64,000 nt of DNA from Sipunculus nudus (Eukaryota > Annelida > Sipuncula > Golfingiida > Sipunculidae), in contig CM049314.1 of assembly GCA_026874595.1 (NCBI GenBank), forward strand, positions 71,752,300 through 71,816,299, given 5' to 3'. Every line of letters starts with the position of its first letter. The first letter of the stretch is position 1. A program made the position numbers and the translations under genes. The notes beneath the pieces are model-generated. The model saw nothing but the letters and a program-made list of their open reading frames with translations. It was not told the origin of the DNA and ran no database searches. This document shows, piece by piece, positions 49,454 to 59,902 of this stretch.

Positions 49454-50218
49454 AGGATAAATTCTTGACTCACTGCATTTATGACGTACGTATCCAGGAT
49501 CATGGATACCGCCGCAGAAGAAGCTTCAAGAAAACGCGAGAACTAAAAACACTTGCCGGTCAAAAATCATATAAAATCAAATATTGTTTTTATGACATGT
49601 AACCTGGGCAGAAATAGTCATTATTTCGAATGACCCAGAAATTTTGCAAAATATTGTGTTTAAGAAAGAAAACAAGACTCACTTTTAGTATTTTGCAACC
49701 CCGGCGCTTGAGGCTGTCTCAGAATCAGAAACAATTACCTGTTTGTTCACAGAGCCGCACGGCTGGCAGTTGATACATCGTAACAAGTTTACCCAGGCGG
49801 CTATCGGCCAGCCGCGGCTGCAGGATAACCCAGAGCAAACATTTTTCGCCGCTTAGGCTATCGGGACAACATTCTTTTAATCGACATTTACAGTTGAAAA
49901 AATTGTCGATATAGTTTGTAACATGCGCATTTGAAAAAAAAACTATCGTGGTGCTGGATATGACACTTTTAGCCGAAATATCACAATTTTATTGTAATAG
50001 GGAATGTGTCCAGTTTTCTGAAAAGTTCTTCTTGGGCTTTCGCACAGCGTATGGTAAGGAGCAGAGAGCATGCTAGCTAGGGCTACTCTTAATTTGCAAG
50101 CTCCCACAAATGTACAGCCCATGACATTGTTCACGTCACCACCAGAATCTTCCCATGATGTCACTATGCTCCTGCTTTGCTCCAGAGTGGAGATAATAGG
50201 TTCTACATCTGTCTGCCC
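49454..50218. other. Intergenic, nothing recognised
   Basis: No family-like frame on either strand. Confidence 0.4.
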
Positions 50219-50272
50219 ACGGGCGTAGCCAGGATTGGGGGGAGGGGGCCGAAAAAAATTGGCAACGGCAGT

Positions 50273-50336
<64 letters not shown>
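50219..50336. repeat. GGGCGTAGCCAGGATT repeat end with (TA)n and T-run
   Basis: GGGCGTAGCCAGGATTGGGG followed by a G-rich stretch is a word I recall at the ends of dispersed repeats in many aquatic animal genomes. Next come a (TA)n run (50275-50321) and T15 (50322-50336). The other end of such an element was not found. Confidence 0.45.
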
Positions 50337-50649
50337 AACGCATAACTTTAAAATTGGTTCCCGTATGGCCATGTTAATACAAAAAGGTTCTCCAAAGGTT
50401 CTTGACATGATTAAAGTTAATGGAAAACAAATCGTTATATAAAGTTACAGCAATGTTCCCTCACTAAATCATTTTAAAGACCATTACACTGCGGGCTCAT
50501 GTGGTAGTCCTGAAAGTTTGTCATACATGTCTTGATCAAGCTTACTAAGGAGGCATCTCACGTCACCTGGTTACTGTAATCTGCATGCACGGTCAGCGTG
50601 TCTGTGTTTCTGGCAAGAAAACAGTTGAATGAGTAGTAAAAACGAAGTA

Positions 50650-52193
50650 CCGTATTTCCTTGAACAGACGCCCGGGCGTTTATTTTTTCAGACACTGCTT
50701 TGACCCGGCGTCTAAACAGCCGACTTGTATTTAAGGCCGGCGTTTATTAAAAAAAATACGTCGTCAGGCTCGTCAGACAAACTAAAAATAGAAGACGTCG
50801 AAACAATGAACCCGCCGGTCACTAATCACTGACACATTTGAAAACATCGCCGGTACACGGATTGTGTTTACGAAATTTCCTTAGATGCCACAGGTATATG
50901 GGACACGCGCAATCTCCACAATCACGCACCATAATTGGAATTAACGCAGAATCACAGCGAGAGATTTCAGTTGTACACAAAAATTTGTCCGCGCGGGCCC
51001 CTCGAATCCAGGTATCCAGGTGTTTTATGTGGCTGTTCCATTTATTTTACACCGCGTGAACTTGGTAACATTTTTACGCTCTGAATACGGGGTGGCTCTT
51101 CCATTTACTGTTCTCAACGTACAACTGGTAGCATATGTTCCATCGAAATACGGGGGTTTTGTACTTATCAGCTTATAACGGCACAGCGTAATTCATTTTC
51201 ATGACACTTTCCTCTCGTTAAATATTTAACTGATTCAGCTCGACACAGCGTAATCAAGCGTTTCTGGCCTTGTATATACTAAACACGGGGTGGCAATTCC
51301 ATTAACTGTTCACCGCGTATAACTTGTAATATTGATTCCATCAAAATACAGGGGGTTGGTTCTTTATAACGGCAAAGCGTAGGTCAATTTCATGACACTT
51401 TTCTCCCGTTTTTTATCTGATACAGCTTGACACAGCGTATTCAAGCGTTTCCGACCTGGTATATACTGGTATGTGACATTTACTGACGGGAATATTACTG
51501 AATATATAGTTGTGGACAAGAGTACATACTATTTTTAACTTTAAAAATTATCTCAGAAACGTGGCTTTGGTAACAGTGGGAACCCATTTAAAAGCGCTAA
51601 AAATTAAAGCAAGGAGCGTAATTTGGCTTGACAATAGCTACAAATTGTACCGCTCGGCACCTTCATTTGGTGCCCGCATGCTACAGAAGAAATGTGTGCC
51701 AAAACGTATTTGAACAGTTCTGTTCAACCATCCGTGAGGTATAGACTTTCACCGTACCAAGTTTTATTGCCTGTTTCAAGCGGTATTATTTACTATTGCT
51801 TGATAGCAGTGATAGTATTAGCCTTCTCACTGCTGACGTATTTGTGTATCGCTTATTGAACGAATCGGGAATATATTGTGTCCCTCATGGAAACAAGCAT
51901 TCACGTAAGATAAAAGAATGATTTATAGAGTAAGAGGAATTAAACATATCAATACAACACAAACCGAAATTCATACAACAATCTATCGTCATTTTGACCG
52001 GTAAATACACCAATTATAATGAAGGGAAACGACATCTTGTGGCAAACATAGAAACTACTCTGACACAAGGCCTGTGAACAAGACCGGCGTCTATTTAAGG
52101 CCGGCGTTTATTTTTCTGGGACATTGTTTTGCCCCGGCGACTAAATAAGGCAGGCGACTGGTAAAGGTCCGGCGTCTGTTCAAGGAAATACGG
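50650..52193. mobile_element. 1.54-kb non-autonomous DNA transposon with TA target duplication
   Basis: Termini are a perfect inverted repeat of at least 23 bp starting CCGTATTTCCTTGAACAGAC, flanked by TA at 50648-50649 and 52194-52195. Just inside, both ends carry a ~47-bp block in direct orientation (GGCGTTTATTTTT...CCCGGCG). There is no transposase-like frame. TA duplication fits the Tc1/mariner group or another TA-targeting superfamily; internal sequence does not decide. Confidence 0.8.
51020..51475. repeat. Internal ~196-bp tandem repeat of the TA-flanked element
   Basis: Blocks starting CGGGGTGGC near 51089 and 51285 share TTCCATT(T/A)ACTGTTC, ATAACGGCA, CATGACACTTT and GACACAGCGTA words in the same order. 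A partial earlier unit begins near 51028 (GTGGCTGTTCCATTTA). Confidence 0.7.
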
Positions 52194-52195
52194 TA

Positions 52196-52697
52196 ACCAT
52201 CCTAGCTAGCTGTTTAGTTGCCACAATATGTATCGCTTGACCATGATTGCATGGTTATCAAGCGCTATCAATGGTGTAGGACTCCGATGATGACTCGAAT
52301 CCACTTTTTAAGGACTCTGACTCTGACTAGGACTCGAGGGTACTGGACTTGGACTTGGACTCGGTACCGGAGTTAAAGACCCGAGAAATCAGGCAGAGTG
52401 CAGAGTCCATCACGAGTCCAGTAAAATAAAGAAAACTGTCACAAATTATATAAACGGTGCTCATGGCTAAAATACCAACAGAATTTAATAAAAATATAAG
52501 ACTATACATAACTAGTTTTAACTCTTTATGAGGGGGTAAACCTAATTAAACATTCAAATAAGGGACACTTGTAAACTAATTTAAAATGTGCATGATTATC
52601 TCTAATATCCTTTTTAAATTTCATATAATAAAAAGATTTGTATTGTACTCGGCTTTTGACTCGAAGTCCAAATGACTCGGACTCGAAGTAGGTGGTC
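52196..52697. other. Flank rich in GACTC words
   Basis: Between 52280 and 52400 words such as GACTCTGACT, GGACTTGGACTTGG and GACTCGG recur, a degenerate outlier of the minisatellite that follows. No gene seen. Confidence 0.5.
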
Positions 52698-52925
52698 ATG
52701 GACTCGAACCACAAAGACTCAGAATTGAGTATTATGGACTCGAACCACAAGGACACTGATTTAGGTGTTATGGACTCGAACCACAAGGACACGGATTTGG
52801 GTGTTATGGATTCGAACCACAAGGAGACGGATTTAGGTGTTATGGACTCAAACCACAAGGACACGGATTTGGGTGTTATGGACTCGAACCACAGGGACTC
52901 GGATCTGGTTGTTATAGACTCGCAC
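52698..52925. repeat. 36-bp minisatellite, six units
   Basis: ATGGACTCGAACCACAA starts at 52698, 52734, 52770, 52806, 52842 and 52878, exactly 36 bp apart, with a decayed seventh at 52914. Because the unit is a multiple of 3, the plus frame stays open as a 12-residue MDSNHKDTDLGV-like repeat, and the minus frame is open too. No start context or splice sites support translation. Confidence 0.9.
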
Positions 52926-53837
52926 TTTCACTCAGAATCGGATTTGTGGACTCGACCACATTGCTGAGCGTCAGAGTATAGTGCGGTGAGAGTTTACCCT
53001 ACATGTAGGCTAAGAGCATTAATATGTAATGTTTTGCGTGTTCGGTTTTAGAAAATTTTCTAAACGTAACAAAAAAATACTTTATCAAACTTCATCAATA
53101 TCTCACCTGCATGTGCGTCGGTACATGTTTTTACATCCTTCTTATTCCCCTTATGTGTCAACCAGAAGATTCTGGGAGCACGATGGGGTATAATCCATAT
53201 ACCATTTTCTTAACAGTGAATGCCTATTCGGACAAACTGATCATTCAGTAATAATTTTGGTTCCAATGGAGTCTAAACATCTGTGTAAATGATAAAAGCA
53301 ATTTGATGTCACTACGTACGCTACACAAGGAATATGAGCCCAAACGTAATTGGACAGATTTTCCCAAAGATTGGTAGGGTATACCCTCACCGCACTGCAT
53401 TTTAGCGCTTGATAACCATACCAATAATTGTCAAGCGATATTCACTGTAGCAAGCTTTTTTGCAATCGTGTAAGTCATGAAGACACTTTATCAATCCATC
53501 AAGAGAAATGTATTGTTTGAACGTTTATAGTATAGTGACCTGGGGCAGTTTAATTTTAAATTTTCTGCATAAATAAGCCAAGTCCATGCCTTGGCCAATA
53601 TTGTGGTACTCATTCGCCAGTGGTAAACGGGGAGAGGAGATGTTAATAAAAATATAAGTTACATTTGGTGGTAGAGACAGCAATCAACAAAGTGGCGGTG
53701 ACTTAATTAAGGCAAGCAGTGATTTTTCGGTAGCATCGACCATTTCTTAGATTCAGGTTATCAGTGATGTAAATGAAGAAAACAGGAACATATGTAAACA
53801 TTGCCTAGTATGTTGCTTTTTCACCATATCATTATAT
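52926..53837. other. Intergenic, nothing recognised
   Basis: No coding or transposon signal seen. Confidence 0.4.
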
Positions 53838-54118
53838 CACGTCCGAGACCGAGTCACCACATCCCGAGACCGAGGCCGAGTCCCCATCCTCCGAGACCGA
53901 GACCGTGTCACCACCCTCCGAGGCCGACACCGAGGCCAAGTCAACACCCTCCGAGGCCGACACCGAGGCCGAGTCACCACCATCCGAGGCCGACACCGAG
54001 GCCGAGTCACCACCCTCCGAGGCCGACACCGAGGCCGAGTCACCACCATCCGAGGCCGACACCGAGGCCGAGTCACCACCCTCCGAGGCCGACACCGAGG
54101 CCGAGTCACCACTAACCA
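53838..54118. repeat. 33-bp minisatellite with alternating variants
   Basis: The word TCCGAGGCCGACACC starts at 53917, 53950, 53983, 54016, 54049 and 54082, exactly 33 bp apart. The preceding trinucleotide region alternates CCC/CCA from unit to unit, giving a 66-bp higher-order period. Degenerate units extend left to about 53838. Open frames on both strands (SPPSEADTEAE-like, GDSASVSASEG-like) follow from the unit length. Confidence 0.9.
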
Positions 54119-54299
54119 AGTCAAAGTCAAACAACTTCATGACTCATTCTTAGAAATCTGGAACGAGTTGGCCTTTGAGGCCATTATTGTTAAATTTGTT
54201 TCTCAAAAGAAACTGCTAAATGCCTATCACGAGCAGAAAGAAAGGAGAGTAATGGTCAAAGTGATATTATATTGTATACAAAATAGGTCATCAGGAGTA

Positions 54300-54440
54300 A
54301 CTCCAGCGGCCTCGAGCCGGCATCAGCCCATGTAACCGAGGCCGGAAGACTCGAGGCCGAGTCCGAGTCCCAGCTAGACTTCCAAGGCCAAGGCCGAGTC
54401 CGGCGGACCCCGGGCCTTGAGACCGATCTCGAGACCTCCG
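54300..54440. repeat. Degenerate GAGGCCGAGTC-rich tract
   Basis: GAGGCCGGAAG, GAGGCCGAGTCCGAGTC and AAGGCCGAGTCCGG words link this tract to the 33-bp minisatellite upstream. No period could be fixed. Confidence 0.5.
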
Positions 54441-54443
54441 ACG

Positions 54444-54491
54444 CTACTACTACTACTACTACTACTACTACAGTACTACTACTACTACTGC

Positions 54492-54528
<37 letters not shown>

Positions 54529-54539
54529 TCTGCTAATCC

Positions 54540-54576
<37 letters not shown>
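54444..54576. repeat. ACT, ATT and AAT trinucleotide arrays
   Basis: (ACT)n at 54444-54490, (ATT)n at 54491-54529, then (AAT)n at 54540-54576. The last two are reverse complements separated by about 11 bases, giving a potential hairpin with arms of about 36 bp. Confidence 0.9.
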
Positions 54577-54578
<2 letters not shown>

Positions 54579-56612
54579 TAAAAATAACAATAATCAAGTT
54601 TCCATATATTTCCCAATACAGTCGGGCTGTATGACAGAATTATTTAATAAAATTATTTTGCTTTTGCATAACATTTATAACAATATACGCATACTGTATT
54701 GCTGTGTGTGCTGCGTATCTTCAAGACATTTGGCCCTCGCCGATGCTCAAGGAGGCAATAAAATACATGTACGTCATTTTCTGTTAACAAGCCTATTTTG
54801 GTCAGTTAATGTAACCTCCAGTTATCAAACTTACTATGGTACAAAAGGTGTTTAAAATTAATTGGTATCAAGTTATGCAAAATAAATGTTCTAAAACCTT
54901 CCTGCTTACTGTCTTTAGCAATTTGTATCATAACATCATCTAAGAGGTAGCTCATCTCCTGTGTTCAAACGAAGGGCGAGCTACTTTTTACTGGAACTGA
55001 CCGAACTGGGTACATATATTACCGTACCTGACCAAACATGACCGCATGTTATCAGAACTCACAAAAAAGTACTTATATATTAATTAATTTTAAAACAAAT
55101 TAATAATAACGTAACTTGATGAGCGCTATAATTACCACCGTGACAACAAAAAACTTACGTAGGCCTACCGTATATGATCTACTTCAAATGGTACTATAGG
55201 ATTACCGACTTGATTAACATGCATATTCGACCTTGCCTTATTTCCCCCCTAAAAAATGTTTTAAAAGTCGAAATAACAAAACAGCAGATGAGTATGCACG
55301 AATATGTAGGCCTACTGCTATTAAAATAATTAAAGGAAACAAACAAAAGACTAACGTACCGTAGGCCTACGTGTAATTTTTGTAATACTTCAAAATATTC
55401 TATAAATCCATATATGTCTATACTAGTTGGTATATTATCGGCCTTAATTACATGTCCGAGTCAACAACAATTTCGTCGTGAGGCAATTTGCATTGATATA
55501 GAGGCTGTATTTAAACGTAAGATTTGGATGATGGACAAATTATTGATCTATAATATCCAGATTGTAACAAAAAAGTGACCAGCCACGGCTCATGATCGAT
55601 GACTCTATAGCTCTTGTTTTTAAAGATTTTTCATCCGGACCTGTCTAAATGTTAAGCAAAAAAAATGTTCGGTCTTATAATTAGACTTCAGATCCTATAA
55701 TTTGAACAAAAATGTGAAAGTCCACTATAATCAATCAGTTTGAGTAAGAATTCATACTGCTAAGTGATACATAGGTTAAAAAATGCACGGAATGCCTTCA
55801 TATTGACATTAGTCAAATTTAACCATAATTTTTTTATTTTTTTATTTCTTAATGTTCTTTCAGATGGATAACTTGTGACAACTAAACAAGACAAATGCAG
55901 AATTGATCGACTATCTGAAGTCTTGCAAACCAGGAGACCTCACAAGATATCAATTTGTTTAATTAACCTCCGACATTGCATCAACATTCCATTTAAATTT
56001 AAATAATTGAACACACATTAAGATTGCAATACAAAACACTCTGGGCTGGGGTAGGGCCACACCCCCTAATTATAGTGTTTGACAGCCTGCTGGTGTCAAG
56101 GGTAACGCCCCCTAATTAGTGTGGTCAGCCAGCTGCAGTCACCCTGCTGGTCACAGGTTTTCCTGGAAAGATGGGTCCTAACCCAGTCAACATAGCAGAA
56201 TTGGGCCAATGCTGGTTTGATACTGGTATATACCGGCAATACCGCGGTAGGCCTAACGGTAAATTTACCGCCAAAGAGCTGAAGTACTAGGTAAGTACCT
56301 GTATTGGTTTTTCACAAAGTTTTTTATATTTGCATGAGAAATAAATAAGTATATATGTTCAGTATGGACATGTATAATCACATTTATCAGGCAGCAGCAT
56401 CACTTGCCAAGTTTATCTACTGTAACTATGTCACAAAAAATGAATGGGCGATAATAGGTGTAACTTAGAATACACAGGTTGAATTTAGTATAATTGTGAG
56501 GCAAGCTAGCCCTGATTTTTTCTCACCATATACATGTATTAAATTATTCTAGAAACCAAAATGATTTATTTAGTTTAAAAAGCAATGTAGGCCTACGTGT
56601 GTGAAGAGATAT

Positions 56613-56615
<3 letters not shown>
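54577..56615. other. Intergenic with repeated GTAGGCCTAC palindromes
   Basis: No gene recognised. GTAGGCCTAC occurs at 55159-55168, 55306-55315, 55361-55370 and 56587-56596. A short duplicated word (CCCCCTAATTA) occurs at 56065 and 56108. Confidence 0.5.
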
Positions 56616-56675
<60 letters not shown>

Positions 56676-56818
56676 ACATGTAAGTGTAAAGCATTGAGAG
56701 ACCGTTGGCAGTGTCTTTATAAAGCAAGCCACTTGGGGGGGTGGGGGGGGGGGGGGGAGTGAATGCATTCATTTATGGCTTCTTAAATGTGGGAACGCAT
56801 TCTTGGGGGGGGGGGGGG

Positions 56819-56867
<49 letters not shown>
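56616..56867. repeat. (TA)n and G-run cluster
   Basis: (TA)n at 56616-56672, a G-rich run at 56735-56757 (one T), G15 at 56805-56819 and (TA)n at 56823-56867. G-quadruplex-capable; also a likely site of sequencing or assembly error. Confidence 0.9.
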
Positions 56868-56869
<2 letters not shown>

Positions 56870-57305
56870 CTATATTATAGTTTAGTCATTAAACGTGTGG
56901 GGCATATTCTGCAAATGTAAGCACCTGAAGGCTGAAAGGGGGTCTGGGTGGGTATGGCAGGTGGTATCTCCTCACACTCATTGGAATATTTATTGAAATA
57001 AAACATAATATATGCATTTTCAGTGCACTCTTTTGGCCATTTTGATTAAATATTGAATTTACAGAATCATGTATGCCAAATTGATAATATAGTTTATACC
57101 CTTATAAAGCCTTCTTCAAATCTTAATAGAACTTCAGAACCTTAATAGTCATATCAAATCAGTTTAAGAATTAATATGATCCTGAATAAAAGAGAAATCT
57201 GACAGTATACTTTTTATTACGCTCCCGAGGCAGCGGAAATCTTGCGCTTCTAAAGAAGCAACTGATTTTCACGCTGCCAGCTTTGACCGTTTTTGATATA
57301 TTTAG
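56868..57305. other. Intergenic, nothing recognised
   Basis: AT-rich stretch before the promoter-like region. Confidence 0.4.
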
Positions 57306-57319
57306 ACACCAGATGGCGG
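57306..57319 (+). promoter_or_regulatory. CTCF-like motif (13 of 14)
   Basis: ACACCAGATGGCGG matches the consensus CCASYAGRKGGCRS at all but the first position, in forward orientation. Bilaterian animals have CTCF; binding here is untested. Confidence 0.4.
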
Positions 57320-58488
57320 TTTGTTGTCCACTGAAATAAACGTGCGTACGATGTGACAAGCAGCCAATCAGATGCCGATAAACAAACACTCGACAGGCAT
57401 CCTGGCTCCGCCCATTGCCGCGCTTCAAGCGCCGTTTGAAGAGTTTCCGGTCGAATTTAAATTGCTTCCTCTGTATTCTCGCATCATCGACCGATTCGAT
57501 TATGACATTATGACTGTGTAAGCGTAGCCATGTATCTTTTGTCTGCAGAACTAAAACCAGCCAGCGAGGTGTGCACGCAGCCTTTGTTGTTACGTTTCGT
57601 TTGAATTACAGCTCACCGGCCGAGCATCCTATGTGCCCAAGGCCCTAAGCAAACCACGTACGTCAGGGGCAATTCTCTCTGAGCCTATGGCCTGTTCAGA
57701 CGGCTACGCTGGGGGATGAGCTGTCACTCAAAAAGAAATTAATATGATTGGCTCCGTGTATTCCTCGCTTGGCCTTGTCTTCCAGCACAAGGTCTCATCT
57801 GATTGGACAAAAATACAGTGCTCGATCCCCTCTGGTGTTGCAATTCAGGATACGAGGTCATAACAAACAGCGCCTTACGATATAGGAAGTAGCCCTATAG
57901 GTAAATTAAGCGCTGTGTAAAGAGCGTAACTTTTTATGTGAAAATTCCAATTTTGAAATTTTCACTGATATACCTAGCCTTGGACTGCGATAGGCCCCTA
58001 TCCTTAAATTATCTCCCTAAAATATTATATATTTTTATTCGTAGTTTCACTTCAAAGTTTTGCACGTGTACCAAATTTGGAATTAAAATTCAGGTTTAAT
58101 AATATGAAGTATATTATTTAATACCTGGGCCCTACAGGGATTATTAAAAAAGCCTACCAAAAACATTGATTTTGATGCCCGTATAGGCTAGCCCTATAAT
58201 CACATCCCGGTTATATCATAATTTAAGCCTGCAAAAATTCTCAACTTAGAAAATTCAAGATTCCTTTATTATGTTGATGAACAGGTCGAAATTTTTACCA
58301 GTATTTGAGGATAACAAATCTATAAAGACCCAATAAACTCTTTCTATACCCAGGACTGCAGTTCAGAACATGTTTGGAGAACGCTTGTTCGGGGAGGTTT
58401 TGTGGTGTGTTGGTCTGTAGTATCCTTCCCAGCATTCCGTGCTTGGAGATCCGGTCGCCATATTGGATGCTTTCGTTGCCTGAGGAAC
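57306..58488 (+). promoter_or_regulatory. Promoter-like region of the DAW1-like gene
   Basis: More CpG-rich than its surroundings. It contains CCAAT at 57364-57368, inverted CCAAT (ATTGG) at 57747-57751 and 57802-57806, a GC box (TCCGCCC) at 57407-57413, and a forkhead-type ATAAACA at 57378-57384. GTTGCCTGAGGAAC at 58475-58488 fits the RFX X-box pattern RYYNYY-N2-RRNRAC and abuts the ATG. No TATA box or transcription start can be fixed. RFX and FOXJ1 control of ciliary genes is known in animals; action here is inferred. Confidence 0.5.
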
Positions 58489-58528
58489 ATGAAGCTAAAG
58501 CGGTTTTTGCTTCGTTACTATCCCCCAG
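58489..58528 (+). CDS. Exon 1 of a DAW1/WDR69-like ciliary dynein-assembly protein
   Basis: ATG at 58489 opens MKLKRFLLRYYPP, then G|GTACGT, a donor in phase 1 at 58529 that would continue with Gly. This 13-residue start is, from memory, nearly invariant in DAW1 (WDR69), a WD-repeat protein of about 415 residues that helps import outer-arm dyneins into cilia and flagella. The exon boundary fits a Gly codon split after PP. No further exon was recognised before 64000, so intron 1 would exceed 5.4 kb. The overlapping 86-codon minus frame and the 58374 and 58402 plus frames are shadows. The call rests on a short peptide plus a good donor and promoter context. Confidence 0.7.
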
Positions 58529-59894
58529 GTACGTTAACATGCTTGCCAGGTACACCAGTTGTTGATTTCTTGAACACTTATTGTGCAGTTATTCAGAATA
58601 AGTTTTTAATTGTTTACTTTTTCCCTTAAGCCTTAAATAATCTCTACCGGCTTTGTAAACATGCGTGCACAAGTCTTAGCTGAGGGCACCTGAACGGGCA
58701 CAGACCGACTCGGCAGTTCACGGCATGTCATAATCAACTGATAATGAAAGGTGTTATATATTGTGTGAGAGCCAGAGACAAGAATAAATCTGGTGCATTC
58801 ACATTATTGAAACCAAAGTAACGGTAAAATGGAAATAAAAATACTGATTTTCCTTTTAAATTATAATTAATAAATTATTATAGTCATTTCCACCAACTGT
58901 GACACTGTGCGATATTTTGAATCAGACTAAAAACTGAACAAAGATTTTTAGTAAGGAGTTAAATTAGAACGAGACCTAATTTTCTGACAGGAAAAATGCC
59001 ATATACCCGAAATGAATAGCCTGTAATGAGCAAAAATCAAAATCCAGGATAAACTCTGCAGGCGTTTACAACATTTTGTGCCTGGTCAACTGATTTGATT
59101 CTGCCTCGCACGCGCGTGACGTCATAAGCGATGTTCCATTTTGCAGGTGGAAGGTTCCCGCTGTTTGGCAATGTGGGGTAGTCAAACAATAATAACATGC
59201 TGAAGTACATCACTGTCGTTAGTTCCCCCCCCCCCAACCCATTTTAGATATGGATAAGGGTACTATCCTTTTGAATAGTCATAAGCAGTACCTTAATAAT
59301 AATAATAAAACAGAAAAAACTTGCACACCGTGCAAGTGTGCACTAGATTTCCCCCAGGCAAGTGTACCGGGCTTGCAGCACCAGCGAAAACCATTTACAG
59401 TGTATCACCGGTGCATCTCTGAGCGGGGGTCACGCAGTCCATTTGTGTTAATATAAAGCTCAGGCATTTTTTTTCAGTTATATCTCTTCGCCCCATAAAC
59501 ACAATTCCTCACACAGTCATTTGAATATGTACATTACATTTTCTGGCAAAGTTTAAATCAACTGCTGTCGCAAGCACTGTATTTGATTAACATGGTTCCA
59601 TGCCTGCCTTGCGTTGATGTTTGTACAATTTTCCTTGGAAGTGGATTTAAATTCTTGTGTTTAGGCCTAATCAGAATTAATTGGCTCTCCCAGAAACATA
59701 TATTCATTACCATGTACTCCCCTTTTTAATGGGACACATATATACAGTGATTATCCCAACAAACCAATTTGTGTATTTAAAAATGTTAATTTTGAACATG
59801 GTTTTATTTCTGCCTGAATTTAGTCCTAACCTGCAGTCCTGCATGTCAGGACAAGGACAAATCTTTAGTATCTAAAATAATCTAAAGTAAAGTG
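58529..59894 (+). other. Presumed intron 1 of the DAW1-like gene (first part)
   Basis: No exon recognised. Forkhead-type TGTTTAC (58611-58617) and GTAAACA (58655-58661) lie just inside. A C-run is at about 59225-59235. Confidence 0.4.
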
Positions 59895-59902
59895 CCTGGG
59901 GT

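Noticed and set aside
52698-54118. CRISPR-like array
   Set aside because: Units are contiguous with no unique spacers; they are minisatellites in animal DNA.
58295-58555. 86-codon minus frame overlapping the DAW1-like exon
   Set aside because: No family; opposite strand to a better supported exon.
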